This document shows positions 16,290-23,844 of a stretch of DNA of 64,000 nt, one piece after another. The DNA comes from an uncultured Eubacteriales bacterium (lineage in GTDB: Bacteria; Bacillota; Clostridia; Oscillospirales; Oscillospiraceae), in NCBI GenBank assembly GCA_900544705.1, contig UQWH01000004.1:1-64000 (forward strand), given 5' to 3'. Both the position numbers and the translations under genes were made by a program. The notes below the pieces were generated by a model. That model was not told the DNA's origin. It saw only the letters and a list, made by a program, of their open reading frames with translations, and searched no databases. Numbering within the stretch: position 1 is the stretch's first letter; each line of letters opens with the position of its first letter.

Positions 16290-16652
16290 ATGGAAAATTG
16301 GTGGATCTGTTTCGGAATATCCCTGATCATTCCGGCGGTTCTGGCGCTGGCCGGGCTGCTGTCGTGGAAGCGCTGCCCGAAGAAGATCAACGGCCTTGTC
16401 GGCTACCGGACCGCGCGCTCGATGAAAAACGAGGAAACGTGGCGCTATGCCAACGAGACCTGCGGAAAATTTTTCTTCCGGACGGGACTGGGCATGGCGC
16501 TGCTCTCCGCCGCGCTGCTGCTGGCGCTGCTGCGCGCCTCCCGAGAGGCAATCGGCGGCGTTACCGCAGGACTGTGTCTGATCAATCTGATCCCGATCTT
16601 TGTGTGCATCGCCAAGACGGAGTCGGCGCTGAAGAAGCGCTTCCCAGATTAA
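16290..16652 (+). CDS. SdpI-family small membrane protein
   Basis: About 120 residues from the ATG at 16290. The longer frame upstream runs through the tRNA and is rejected. There are three hydrophobic segments. The motif KINGLVGYRTARSMKNEETWRYANE is the signature of the SdpI C-terminal family, whose best known member is an immunity protein against a killing factor in Bacillus. No toxin gene is visible nearby, so immunity is not claimed. It ends in a strong bidirectional terminator shared with folC. Confidence 0.82.
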   Translation: MENWWICFGISLIIPAVLALAGLLSWKRCPKKINGLVGYRTARSMKNEETWRYANETCGKFFFRTGLGMALLSAALLLALLRASREAIGGVTAGLCLINLIPIFVCIAKTESALKKRFPD

Positions 16653-16690
16653 AAGATTTCCCGGAACGATTCGTTCCGGGAAATCTTTTT
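16651..16690. terminator. Bidirectional terminator between SdpI-like gene and folC
   Basis: AGATTTCCCGGAACG and CGTTCCGGGAAATCT form a 15-bp perfect stem flanked by AAAA on the left and TTTTT on the right. It can stop both converging transcripts. Confidence 0.93.
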
Positions 16691-17957
16691 ATTTTTCCAT
16701 TGCGGCGGTGCGAATATCGCCCACCATGTAGAGGCTGCCGAAGGCAACGACGGCGTCGTTTTCTCCGGAGGCCAGCCGAATGGCGGTCTCCACGCCCTCC
16801 TTTACGCTTGCGCAGACGGTCACGGGCTTGCCGAACTGCGCGAGCATCTCGGCCAGCTTCTCCGCGGGCAGTGCGCGGGGATTTTCCGGCGTGACGGTGA
16901 CGAAGGCGGAGAAATACGGCGCCATCGTCCGGTACATATCGGAGTAATCCTTGTCGGCCATGACGCCGGTCAGGGCGATCAGGCGGCGGCCGGAGAGGTA
17001 CTGCTCCAGATTCTTTGCCAGTGCGGCCATGCACTGCGGGTTGTGCCCGCCGTCCACGAAGAACACGGGCTTTTTGCGCAGCAGCTCAAAGCGGCCGGGC
17101 CAGGAAACGGTTTTCAGGCCCCTGCGGAGCTGCTCCTCGGAGATCTTCCAGCCCTTGGCGGTCAGCGCGTCCACCGTCGCGACGACGACGGCGGCATTTT
17201 TGAGCTGATGCTCGCCCAGCAGCGGGATCTCCAGATCCTTCCGCGCGCCGAGGTCAAAGACCTGACCGGTGAAGTCGGCGTGTTTGAGGTGGATGCCGTC
17301 GAAATCCGCCTTGTGCAGGCGCGCGCCGGTTCTGGCGCAGGCATCGGCAAAGACCTGCTCGACGCTCGGCTTGCCGCGGTAGATCACGGCGTCGCCGCCC
17401 TTGATGATACCCGCCTTGGCGGAGGCGATTTTTTCCAGCGTGTCGCCCAGCACCTCCGTGTGGTCGAGGCCGATGTTGCAGATGACGGAGGCCTCCGGCG
17501 TGGAGATGACGTTCGTGGAGTCCAGTTCGCCGCCGAGTCCGACCTCCAGAGAGACGATCTGGCAGTCATGGCGCATGAAATATTCCATGGCGATGGCCGT
17601 GACCAGCTCGAACTCCGTCGGATGATCCTGCATCGCCTCGGCGTGCGGGCGGACGAATTCGGTGATTTCTGCCAGCTCCTCGTCGGAGATCATCTCGCCG
17701 TCCACCTGCATCCGCTCATTGAAGCAGAGGATGAAGGGCGAGGTGTAAAGGCCGGTGCGGTAACCTGCGGCGCGGAAGATGGAGGCCAGCATGGCCGCCG
17801 TAGAGCCCTTGCCGTTGGTGCCGGCGATGTGGACGAATTTCAGCTTCTCCTGGGGATTTCCGAGGCGCGCAAGCAGCTCACGCGTGCGCGACAGCCCCGG
17901 CACGGAGCCCTTCCAGCTCACGGAATGGATATAGGAAAGCGCTTCCTGATAGGTCAT
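16689..17957 (-). CDS. folC: Folylpolyglutamate synthase / dihydrofolate synthase
   Basis: About 422 residues from the ATG at 17957; the frame open further upstream lies inside folT. The P-loop is FVHIAGTNGKGSTAAML near residue 45. EVGLGGELDSTN and ICNIGLDHTEVLGDTLEKIA are FolC/Mur-ligase motifs, and VDGGHNPQCMAAL near residue 300 binds the glutamate-accepting substrate. It adds glutamate to folates, trapping them in the cell and finishing dihydrofolate synthesis. The start codon overlaps the folT stop by 4 bp (ATGA). Uptake by FolT and glutamylation by FolC are thus produced together under the THF riboswitch. Confidence 0.95.
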   Translation of the reverse strand: MTYQEALSYIHSVSWKGSVPGLSRTRELLARLGNPQEKLKFVHIAGTNGKGSTAAMLASIFRAAGYRTGLYTSPFILCFNERMQVDGEMISDEELAEITEFVRPHAEAMQDHPTEFELVTAIAMEYFMRHDCQIVSLEVGLGGELDSTNVISTPEASVICNIGLDHTEVLGDTLEKIASAKAGIIKGGDAVIYRGKPSVEQVFADACARTGARLHKADFDGIHLKHADFTGQVFDLGARKDLEIPLLGEHQLKNAAVVVATVDALTAKGWKISEEQLRRGLKTVSWPGRFELLRKKPVFFVDGGHNPQCMAALAKNLEQYLSGRRLIALTGVMADKDYSDMYRTMAPYFSAFVTVTPENPRALPAEKLAEMLAQFGKPVTVCASVKEGVETAIRLASGENDAVVAFGSLYMVGDIRTAAMEK

Positions 17958-18538
17958 GATCTTACCTTCTTTGGAACAAGAGTGGTGTGCCGCACGCCCG
18001 CGAGCACCGGCAGGGTGACCATGGACATCAGCACGGAGGAGAGAATCCCCGACAGCAGCCGCAGCCACAGGACGCCGAAGATCAGCTCATAGGTGTAATA
18101 GTGGAACATTTTTGCGTCCACGTAGAAAGCCATCGTGTTCAGCAGTGATACGAGGACGCCGGAAACGATGCACACGGCGAAGAACACATAAGGACGCTTG
18201 GCCTTCAGCAGGTTTTCAGGCGCCATGGACTTCTTGAAGATCAGCTTGCAGCAGCCGATGAACAGGCCGCGCACAGCCGGACCCAGCACCCACAGCAGCG
18301 TGGTGGGGGTGAAGCCGTACTTGAGCATCTGCTCGCAGAAGGCGCCGAGGAAGCCGACAAGAAAGCCGTCGATCGGGCCGTAGATCATGGCACAGATCAT
18401 GGCGGGCAGTCCGGCAAAGGTCAGCTTGATGCCGCCAATCTCAACGGACAGCCACGAAAGGCCAAAGTACAGCGCGACCAGCACCGCATCAATGGCGATG
18501 CGCAGGATGGGGAAGCGGACAGTTCTGGTTTTGGACAT
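17954..18538 (-). CDS. folT: Folate ECF transporter S component
   Basis: About 194 residues from the ATG at 18538. There are five to six membrane helices, with the ECF S-component pattern IRLAIDAVLVALYFGLS-like N-terminus and LTFAGLPAMICAMIYGPIDGFLVGFLGAFCEQ. It captures folate outside and docks on a shared EcfA/A'/T motor that is not encoded here. The assignment to folate rests on the upstream THF riboswitch and the overlap with folC. Its SD GGGAGGG is followed by seven T residues before ATG, and this element is also the stem and T-run of a terminator-like hairpin. Confidence 0.92.
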   Translation of the reverse strand: MSKTRTVRFPILRIAIDAVLVALYFGLSWLSVEIGGIKLTFAGLPAMICAMIYGPIDGFLVGFLGAFCEQMLKYGFTPTTLLWVLGPAVRGLFIGCCKLIFKKSMAPENLLKAKRPYVFFAVCIVSGVLVSLLNTMAFYVDAKMFHYYTYELIFGVLWLRLLSGILSSVLMSMVTLPVLAGVRHTTLVPKKVRS

Positions 18539-18572
18539 AAAAAAACCCTCCCTAAAATAATGGAAGGAGGTT
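18539..18572 (-). promoter_or_regulatory. THF riboswitch expression platform (SD-overlapping hairpin)
   Basis: On the minus strand AACCTCCTTCC pairs imperfectly with GGGAGGG, and the right arm is the folT ribosome site. A run of seven T follows and abuts the ATG. The same element could end transcription and hide the ribosome site. Ligand binding to the aptamer upstream would favour it; this is inferred. Confidence 0.7.
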
Positions 18573-18616
18573 AGAATATGTACGGCGCTATGCCCCGATA
18601 AATATAGGGACATCTT

Positions 18617-18720
18617 GCTCAGGCGGTTGCGGTAACAGTATCGCGGAGAAGATTCTCCTTCGCCCGGCGGCAACCTCCCATCCGACCGGTACTTAACGCA
18701 CTGTTCCTACTCCCTGCAGC
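18617..18720 (-). promoter_or_regulatory. Tetrahydrofolate riboswitch aptamer (folT motif)
   Basis: Read on the minus strand, the order of conserved words matches the THF-I class: GGGAGTAG, GCGTTAAGT, CGGATGGGAGGTTGCCG, GGGCGAAGG and GCAACCGCC. The closing P1 stem forms between GCT(g)CAGG at the 5' end and CCTGAGC at the 3' end. The internal pair CCGG(T)/(G)CCGG-type arms and GGAGAATCTTCTCC add further helices. It precedes folT-folC, the usual genes for this class. It binds reduced folates and lowers expression. Confidence 0.9.
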
Positions 18721-18737
18721 GTCGTATTGTCGATACT

Positions 18738-18765
18738 ATTGTACCGATTTTTTTGCAAATTGCAA
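18738..18765 (-). promoter_or_regulatory. Promoter of the riboswitch-folT-folC transcript
   Basis: On the minus strand TTGCAA and TACAAT are 16 nt apart, ending 18 bp before the aptamer. Repeat-like sequence at 18803-18842 lies upstream. Confidence 0.7.
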
Positions 18766-18802
18766 GTAAAATTTTTGAAATTTCGAAAAAAGTTTCGCAG
18801 AG

Positions 18803-18842
18803 GGAACTTTCATCATCGCCGGCGCCTGCACGGCGGAACGGG
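18803..18842 (-). repeat. Dispersed repeat unit copy
   Basis: Read on the minus strand it gives CCGTTCCGCCGTGCAGGC then GATGATGAAAG and ends in TTCCC, matching the units at 10470-10720. It lies between folT and argS. Confidence 0.6.
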
Positions 18843-18883
18843 CAAGCCCCGGCGCGGGAAAAACTTCCCGCGCCGGGGCTTGC
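18842..18883. terminator. Terminator after argS
   Basis: GCAAGCCCCGGCGCGGGAA and TTCCCGCGCCGGGGCTTGC form a 19-bp perfect stem. It lies 9 bp beyond the argS stop codon. On the minus strand no long T-run follows, but the stem is very strong. Confidence 0.75.
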
Positions 18884-18891
18884 ATTCTCTC

Positions 18892-20643
18892 TTACATCCG
18901 CTCCGGGGCGGTAAAGCCCAGAAGGTCGATGCACTCCTCCATGGCGCGCTTGGCCAGCGCGATCAGGGCGATATAGCCCTTCTGCTTTTCCTCGTCCGGC
19001 TCGGAGAGGATGCGCGTTTCATGGTAGAACTGGTTGACTGCCTGCGCCAGATCGTAGACATAGGCGCAGACCGCATTCGGCGCGGAATCACGATAGGCCA
19101 TCTGGAGCTGGTCGGGCATCTGTGACAGGGTGAGCTGCAGGGCCTTGGCGCTCTCGTTGTCCGCCGGGACGACGGGCAGGTCGGCGGGCTTGCCGTAGCG
19201 TGCCAGAATGGACTTGATGCGCACGATGGTATACAGCAGATACGGCCCGGTGTTGCCCTCAAAGGCCGAGAAGCGCTCCAGATCAAAGATATAATCCTTC
19301 GTCGCGAGGTTGGACAGATCGCCGTACTTGAGCGCCGCGACCGCGATGATGCGTGCGGTGTCGTGCGCCTCGGCGGAATCGACGAGCTTGTTCTCCGAGA
19401 TTTTGGCCTCGACATAGGCCGTGACGTCCTCAATGAGCGTTTGCAGACGCATCACGCCGCCGTCGCGGGTCTTGAAGGGCTTGCCGTCCTTGCCGTTCAT
19501 CGTGCCGAAGCCGATGTGCTGCAATTCGACGTTTTCCGGCACGAGGCCGCCCTTGCGCGCGGCGCGGAACACCTGCTCAAAGTGCAGATTCTGCCGTTTG
19601 TCCGTGACGTAAAGAATCTTATCGGGGGCGTAATCCTCCATGCGCTGGACGATGGTCGCAAGATCGGTCGTGGCGTAGAGCGTCGCGCCGTCGGACTTGA
19701 CGACGATGCACGGCGGCATTTCCTTCTTGTCGCCCGGCTCGGCGACCTCGATGACCTTCGCACCCTCGCTCTCGGTCAGCACGCCGCGGGCGGCGAGCTT
19801 TTCCAGCATGGGCGGAATATAGGGTTCGGCGTCGCTCTCGCCCTTCCAGACGTCGAAGCTGACGTTCAGATTCTCATAATTGCGCTTCAGATCGGCCACG
19901 GAGATGGCGAGCAGGCGCTGCCACAGCGCATAGTAGCCGCGCTGATGCGCCTGAAGCTGCGCCGTGATCTCATGGGCTTTCTTTGCAAAGGCGGGGTCCT
20001 GCTTGCTTTTGGCGCTGGCAAAGGGATAGATCTCCTCCAGCTCGGAAACCGTGCAGGGCGCGCCGTCGGGGTATTCGGTCGCGTTTTCGTCGAAATAGGG
20101 CAGCTCCGGGTGGCGCTCCTGCAATTCCGCGATGACAAGGCCCATTTGCAGGCCCCAGTCGCCCAGATGGATGTCGCCGATCACCTTATCGCCGAAATAG
20201 CGATAGATACGCTTGATGGACTCGCCGATGATCGCCGGGCGCAGGTGGCCGACGTGCAGGGGTTTGGCGACGTTCGGGCCGCCGTAGTCCAGAACGACCG
20301 TGCGCGCCGGGATGCTGCCGGTCACGCCGAGGTGCTGCTGCGCGCGCATTTCCTCGATGTGCGCCGCCAGATATTCGGGCCGGACGCGCAGATTCAGAAA
20401 GCCGGGTTTGACCGCTTCGGCAACGCTGAACACGGGGCTGTCCTGCAATTTTTCTGCGACGTCCTGCGCGATCAGCAGCGGGGCCTTGTGCTCCGTCTTG
20501 GCCGCGGGCATCGCGCCGTTGCACTGAAATTCGCACAGATCAGGACGGTTGGAAACCGTCACCTTGCCGCAGGCAGGGTCATAGCCCGCCGCTTCAAAGG
20601 CCGCCGCGACCGCGCGGGAGAGTTTTTCCATCAGCTTTTCCAT
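18892..20643 (-). CDS. argS: Arginyl-tRNA synthetase
   Basis: 583 residues, within the normal length for ArgRS. The N-terminal Add-1 domain recognises the tRNA D-loop. The class I HIGH motif appears as NVAKPLHVGHLRPA near residue 140. The KMSKS region is GKPFKTRDGGVMRL near residue 390, the usual degenerate form in ArgRS. The C-terminal DALR anticodon-binding domain ends in FTAPERM, with the conserved terminal Met. It charges tRNA-Arg with arginine in the cytosol. It is a single-gene unit with its own promoter and terminator. Confidence 0.97.
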   Translation of the reverse strand: MEKLMEKLSRAVAAAFEAAGYDPACGKVTVSNRPDLCEFQCNGAMPAAKTEHKAPLLIAQDVAEKLQDSPVFSVAEAVKPGFLNLRVRPEYLAAHIEEMRAQQHLGVTGSIPARTVVLDYGGPNVAKPLHVGHLRPAIIGESIKRIYRYFGDKVIGDIHLGDWGLQMGLVIAELQERHPELPYFDENATEYPDGAPCTVSELEEIYPFASAKSKQDPAFAKKAHEITAQLQAHQRGYYALWQRLLAISVADLKRNYENLNVSFDVWKGESDAEPYIPPMLEKLAARGVLTESEGAKVIEVAEPGDKKEMPPCIVVKSDGATLYATTDLATIVQRMEDYAPDKILYVTDKRQNLHFEQVFRAARKGGLVPENVELQHIGFGTMNGKDGKPFKTRDGGVMRLQTLIEDVTAYVEAKISENKLVDSAEAHDTARIIAVAALKYGDLSNLATKDYIFDLERFSAFEGNTGPYLLYTIVRIKSILARYGKPADLPVVPADNESAKALQLTLSQMPDQLQMAYRDSAPNAVCAYVYDLAQAVNQFYHETRILSEPDEEKQKGYIALIALAKRAMEECIDLLGFTAPERM

Positions 20644-20676
20644 CGTAAAAAGCTCCTTTGTTGTGATTCTTTCTGT

Positions 20677-20705
20677 ATTCTAGCAAATAACGGGCAGAAA
20701 GTCCA
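20677..20705 (-). promoter_or_regulatory. Promoter of argS
   Basis: On the minus strand TGGACT and TAGAAT are 17 nt apart, with TAGAAT 33 bp before the argS ATG. No T-box elements are visible. Confidence 0.6.
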
Positions 20706-20739
20706 TAGGGGATTTTCGCCGCCGCGCAGGCACCCGCCT

Positions 20740-21246
20740 TCACAGATATTTTGCGCACAAGGCGGCCGCGAAAAACCCTGTTGCGTCCGCAATCAGCGCC
20801 GCCGGGATGGTATAGCGCGTTTTCCGGATCCCAGCCGCGCCGAAATAGACCGAAATGGTATAAAAGGTCGTTTCCGTGCTGCCCAGCATGACCGCCGCCG
20901 TCCGGCCGATGAGGGAATCCGGCCCGTGGACGGCCATCAGATCCGCCCCTACGGCCAGCGCCGCACTGCCGGAAATGGGCCGGATCAGCACCAGCGGGAG
21001 CGTTTCAGCGGGAATGCCCACGGCGTCGGCCACGGGCGAAAGCAGATTCGTCAGCAGCTCCACCGCGCCGGACGCGCGGAGCATATGCACCGCCGTCAGG
21101 AGGACCACGAGGGCGGGCGTGATGGACACGAGCAGGCGCAGCCCCTCCTGCCCGCCCTCCAGCAGCGCGCCGTAGACGTCCTGCTTTTTGATCAGGGCGG
21201 CGCAGGCGGCCGCGATCATCAAAAGCGGAATGAGCAGATCAAGCAT
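20740..21246 (-). CDS. spmB: Spore maturation protein B
   Basis: 168-residue polytopic membrane protein of the nucleoside-recognition (Gate) fold. It has GGQEGLRLLVSITPALVVLLTAVHMLRASGA, then LVLIRPISGSAAL and LGSTETTFYTISVYFGAAGIRKTRYTIPAAL, all typical of SpmB. In Bacillus SpmA and SpmB are needed for normal dehydration of the spore core. It overlaps spmA by 8 bp. Its presence implies the organism forms endospores or descends from a spore-former. Confidence 0.93.
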   Translation of the reverse strand: MLDLLIPLLMIAAACAALIKKQDVYGALLEGGQEGLRLLVSITPALVVLLTAVHMLRASGAVELLTNLLSPVADAVGIPAETLPLVLIRPISGSAALAVGADLMAVHGPDSLIGRTAAVMLGSTETTFYTISVYFGAAGIRKTRYTIPAALIADATGFFAAALCAKYL

Positions 21247-21820
21247 GGGAGAACCTCCGCAAGAGGCGCGCCGCCAGCAGCCCGGCCGTGACCGAGAGCG
21301 CCGAGGTGACCCACACCGCCGGCAGAATATCGAAGGGCGCGGCCGCGCCCAGCGAGGCCCGCACCGCCGCGACCGTGGTCGGCAGCAGCTGGATGGAAGC
21401 GGTGTTCATGACGATCAGGCGGCACATCTCGTCCGTAGCCGTCCGGGTGTGGGCAAGCTCCTGCATCCGCTTCACCGCGGCGATGCCCATGGGCGTGGCG
21501 GCGTTGCCGAGGCCGAGCAGGTTGGCAGAAACGTTGGCGCACAGATAGCCCATGGCGGTTTCATCGCGGCTCGCCTGCGGAAACAGCCGCCGGAACACCG
21601 GCCGCATCACCCGCGCCAGACCGCGCAGCGCCCCCGCCTTTTCCATCAGCTTTGCCAGTGCGCTCCACAGGCACAGCGCCCCCGCGAGCGACAGCGCCAG
21701 CCGGATCGCGCTGCTTGCCCCCTCCATGACCGCGGGCGAAAGCGCGCCCAGATTCCCCTCCAGCGCCGCGGCGATCACCGCCGTCACGACCAGCACCATC
21801 CAGATCATACCCATCACCAC
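21239..21820 (-). CDS. spmA: Spore maturation protein A
   Basis: 193 residues. The start is a GTG at 21820, 9 nt after GGAGG; later ATGs in MVMGM are possible. Motifs NLLGLGNAATPMGIAAVKRMQEL and DEMCRLIVMNTASIQLLPTTVAAVR are diagnostic of SpmA. It is an integral membrane Gate-domain protein acting with SpmB during spore maturation. No sporulation sigma-factor promoter was clearly recognised upstream in the 104-bp spacer shared with the divergent AbrB-like gene. Confidence 0.93.
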   Translation of the reverse strand: MVMGMIWMVLVVTAVIAAALEGNLGALSPAVMEGASSAIRLALSLAGALCLWSALAKLMEKAGALRGLARVMRPVFRRLFPQASRDETAMGYLCANVSANLLGLGNAATPMGIAAVKRMQELAHTRTATDEMCRLIVMNTASIQLLPTTVAAVRASLGAAAPFDILPAVWVTSALSVTAGLLAARLLRRFSHA

Positions 21821-21874
21821 GGGACAACACCTCCGTGGACAATCTATGCAGGACTGCCGCGCAAAATGCGGGTA

Positions 21875-21903
21875 TTGACTGGTAAAATATCTCCTGATAT
21901 AAT
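21875..21903 (+). promoter_or_regulatory. Promoter of the AbrB-like gene
   Basis: TTGACT and TATAAT are 17 nt apart, 22 bp before the ATG, with AAGGAGGG between. Confidence 0.85.
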
Positions 21904-21924
21904 AGATGCAAAGGAGGGAGAATC

Positions 21925-22170
21925 ATGGGAAACGGAATGATCCGCCGCGTGGACGAGCTGGGGCGCGTCGTCCTGCCGGCCGAGCTGCGGCGGGAGCTGG
22001 ACATCGGAGAGCGCGACCTCGTGGAGGTCCGTCTGGAGGGCGAGGAGATCCGCATTCGGAAAACGACGGCCCGGTGCGTGTTCTGCGGCAGGGAAAGCGA
22101 CCTGCTGGCCTTCCGCGGGCGGTGCGTCTGCCGCGCCTGCCGGGAGCAGCTCTGCGCCGCCGAAGATTGA
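21925..22170 (+). CDS. AbrB-like transcriptional regulator with Cys4 tail
   Basis: 81 residues. The N-terminal 45 residues are a swapped-hairpin AbrB domain (MIRRVDELGRVVLPAELRRELDIGERDLVEV). The tail carries CVFCGRESDLLAFRGRCVCRAC, a probable zinc-binding module seen in clostridial AbrB proteins. Such proteins act as dimers or tetramers controlling transition-state and sporulation genes, which fits the divergent spmA. Its stop codon overlaps the thyA -35 box. Confidence 0.92.
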   Translation: MGNGMIRRVDELGRVVLPAELRRELDIGERDLVEVRLEGEEIRIRKTTARCVFCGRESDLLAFRGRCVCRACREQLCAAED

Positions 22171-22195
22171 CAAACGCCGCCGCTTCTGGTATTCT
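22167..22195 (+). promoter_or_regulatory. Promoter of thyA-folA
   Basis: TTGACA and TATTCT are 17 nt apart. TTGACA contains the TGA stop of the AbrB-like gene. Confidence 0.82.
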
Positions 22196-22218
22196 GCTAT
22201 AGAACAGGAGGGACGGCC

Positions 22219-23049
22219 ATGAGCTATGCAGACATCGTTTACAAGGAAACCTGCCGGAAAATTCTGTCCGAGGGCGTCTGGGACACCGACCGCGAGGTGC
22301 GTCCGCGCTGGCCGGACGGCACGCCCGCGCACACGATCAAGACCTTCGGCGTCGTCAACCGCTATGATCTGAAAAAGGAATTCCCCATCATGACGCTGCG
22401 CAGGACGTACTACCGCTCCTGCATCGACGAGCTTCTGTGGATCTGGCAGAAGAAATCCAACGACGTGCACGAGCTTTCCAGCCACATCTGGGACAGTTGG
22501 GCGGACGAAAACGGCTCCATCGGCAAGGCCTACGGCTATCAGCTGGGCGTGAAGCACCGCTACCCGGAGGGCGAGTTTGATCAGGTCGACCGCGTGCTTT
22601 TTGACCTGAAGCACAACCCCGCCAGCCGCCGCATCCTGACGAATCTCTACAATTTCAGCGATCTGCACGAGATGGCGCTCTATCCCTGCGCCTATTCCAT
22701 GACCTTCAACGTCAGCGGCAACACGCTCAACGCCATTCTGAATCAGCGCTCGCAGGATATGCTCACGGCGAACAACTGGAACGTGGTGCAGTACGCCGTG
22801 CTGGTGCATATGCTCGCGCAGGTGTCCGGGCTGGAGGCGGGCGAGCTGGTGCACGTGATCGCGGACTGCCACATCTATGACCGCCATGTGCCGCTGGTCG
22901 AGCAGCTGCTGGAGCGCGAGCCGTACCCGGCGCCGGAATTTTATGTCAACCCGGAAGTGAAGAATTTCTACGATTTCACCGTGGACGACTTCCGGCTGGA
23001 AAACTACCGTTACCACGAATTCCGGGAGAAGATTCCGGTTGCGATCTGA
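22219..23049 (+). CDS. thyA: Thymidylate synthase
   Basis: 276 residues. It converts dUMP to dTMP with 5,10-methylene-THF, producing dihydrofolate. The catalytic Cys is C157 in LYPCAYSMTFNVSG, and RSQDML...NNWNVVQYAVL gives the dUMP-phosphate Arg and the Asn. H-I-Y in IADCHIYDRHVPL near residue 220 is conserved. The active-site surroundings differ from the common PPCH form and resemble a divergent clostridial branch. It precedes a dihydrofolate reductase gene by 9 bp, which recycles the product. Confidence 0.94.
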   Translation: MSYADIVYKETCRKILSEGVWDTDREVRPRWPDGTPAHTIKTFGVVNRYDLKKEFPIMTLRRTYYRSCIDELLWIWQKKSNDVHELSSHIWDSWADENGSIGKAYGYQLGVKHRYPEGEFDQVDRVLFDLKHNPASRRILTNLYNFSDLHEMALYPCAYSMTFNVSGNTLNAILNQRSQDMLTANNWNVVQYAVLVHMLAQVSGLEAGELVHVIADCHIYDRHVPLVEQLLEREPYPAPEFYVNPEVKNFYDFTVDDFRLENYRYHEFREKIPVAI

Positions 23050-23058
23050 GGCCGCCGC

Positions 23059-23562
23059 ATGGAAGCCATCGTGAATGTGACCCCGGATTGGGGCATCGGC
23101 TTTGAAAATCGCCTGCTTGTGGCCATTCCGGAGGACTTAAAGCGCTTCCGCGCGCTGACCGAGGGGAAAACCGTGATTCTGGGGCGCAAAACGCTGCAAA
23201 CCTTCCCCGGCGGAAAACCGCTGAAAAACCGCCGGAATCTCGTGCTTTCTTCGGATTTTTCTTTCTGCCCGGAGGGGGCGGAGGTGCTGCACGGCGAGGC
23301 GGAGCTGTTTGCGCTGCTGCGGACGCTGAATTCGGACGAGCTGTGCGTCATCGGCGGCGAGAGCGTCTATCGGTTGCTCCTGCCCTATTGCGGCCGGGTG
23401 CGCCTGACGCGGACGTTCTGCGATCTGCCCGCCGACCGCTTTTTCCCCGACCTCGACCGTCTGCCCGGCTGGACGCAGACGTGGGCGTCGGAGGTTCAGG
23501 CGTCCGGCGGAACGGAATATCAGTTTGTAGATTATGTAAACCAATCACCGCTGCCTCTGTAG
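23059..23562 (+). CDS. folA: Dihydrofolate reductase
   Basis: 167 residues, the normal size. MEAIVNVTPDWGIGFENRLLVAIPEDLKRFRALTEGKTVILGRKT contains the folate-binding acidic position (E25 region) and the NADPH-binding GRKT. CVIGGESVYRLLLPYC near residue 95 is the conserved GG cis-peptide region. It reduces dihydrofolate to tetrahydrofolate with NADPH. It is co-transcribed with thyA and ended by a strong terminator. Confidence 0.94.
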   Translation: MEAIVNVTPDWGIGFENRLLVAIPEDLKRFRALTEGKTVILGRKTLQTFPGGKPLKNRRNLVLSSDFSFCPEGAEVLHGEAELFALLRTLNSDELCVIGGESVYRLLLPYCGRVRLTRTFCDLPADRFFPDLDRLPGWTQTWASEVQASGGTEYQFVDYVNQSPLPL

Positions 23563-23610
23563 GTAGCCGGCCGGCGGTGTAACCGTCGATTAAATAGAGA
23601 AAAAGAATAT

Positions 23611-23653
23611 CCCCGGCGGGCAGAGAAATATCTCTGCCCGCCGGGGTGTTTTT
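23611..23653 (+). terminator. Terminator of thyA-folA
   Basis: CCCCGGCGGGCAGAGA and TCTCTGCCCGCCGGGG form a 16-bp perfect stem with loop AATA, followed by TGTTTTT. Confidence 0.95.
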
Positions 23654-23685
23654 GCAGATTGCAGAGCCGACATTCCTGTAATCGC

Positions 23686-23840
23686 CACTGCCTGCACGCG
23701 GAACGCTCAAGAGCGTTCCCTACGGGTACCACCGCAATCTTGAACCATCACGTAGGGTGCGGGTGAAATTACGAACCGTTCCCTACGGGTGCGTACAAAG
23801 GATTACCTGCCCTGTGGGGCGGGCGGCTGCCCGCCCGCGA
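23686..23840 (-). repeat. Dispersed repeat units and GC palindrome
   Basis: Positions 23692-23730 read on the minus strand as CCCGTAGGGAACG, CTCTTGAG, CGTTCCGCGTGCAGGC, the same unit as at 10470-10600. A second partial copy follows at 23740-23795 (ACGTAGGGTGCGGG, GTTCCCTACGGG). GGGCGGGC...GCCCGCCC at about 23818-23835 is a further palindrome. No gene is present between folA and the exporter. Confidence 0.7.
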
Positions 23841-23844
23841 AATC

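Noticed and set aside
16290..16652. Toxin-immunity pair with the SdpI-like protein
   Set aside because: No secreted peptide or toxin gene lies nearby; the neighbours are a tRNA and folC.
19363..21291. Open frame of 642 codons antisense to argS and spmB
   Set aside because: Long antisense frames are common in GC-rich DNA. The sequence has no motifs and argS is certain.
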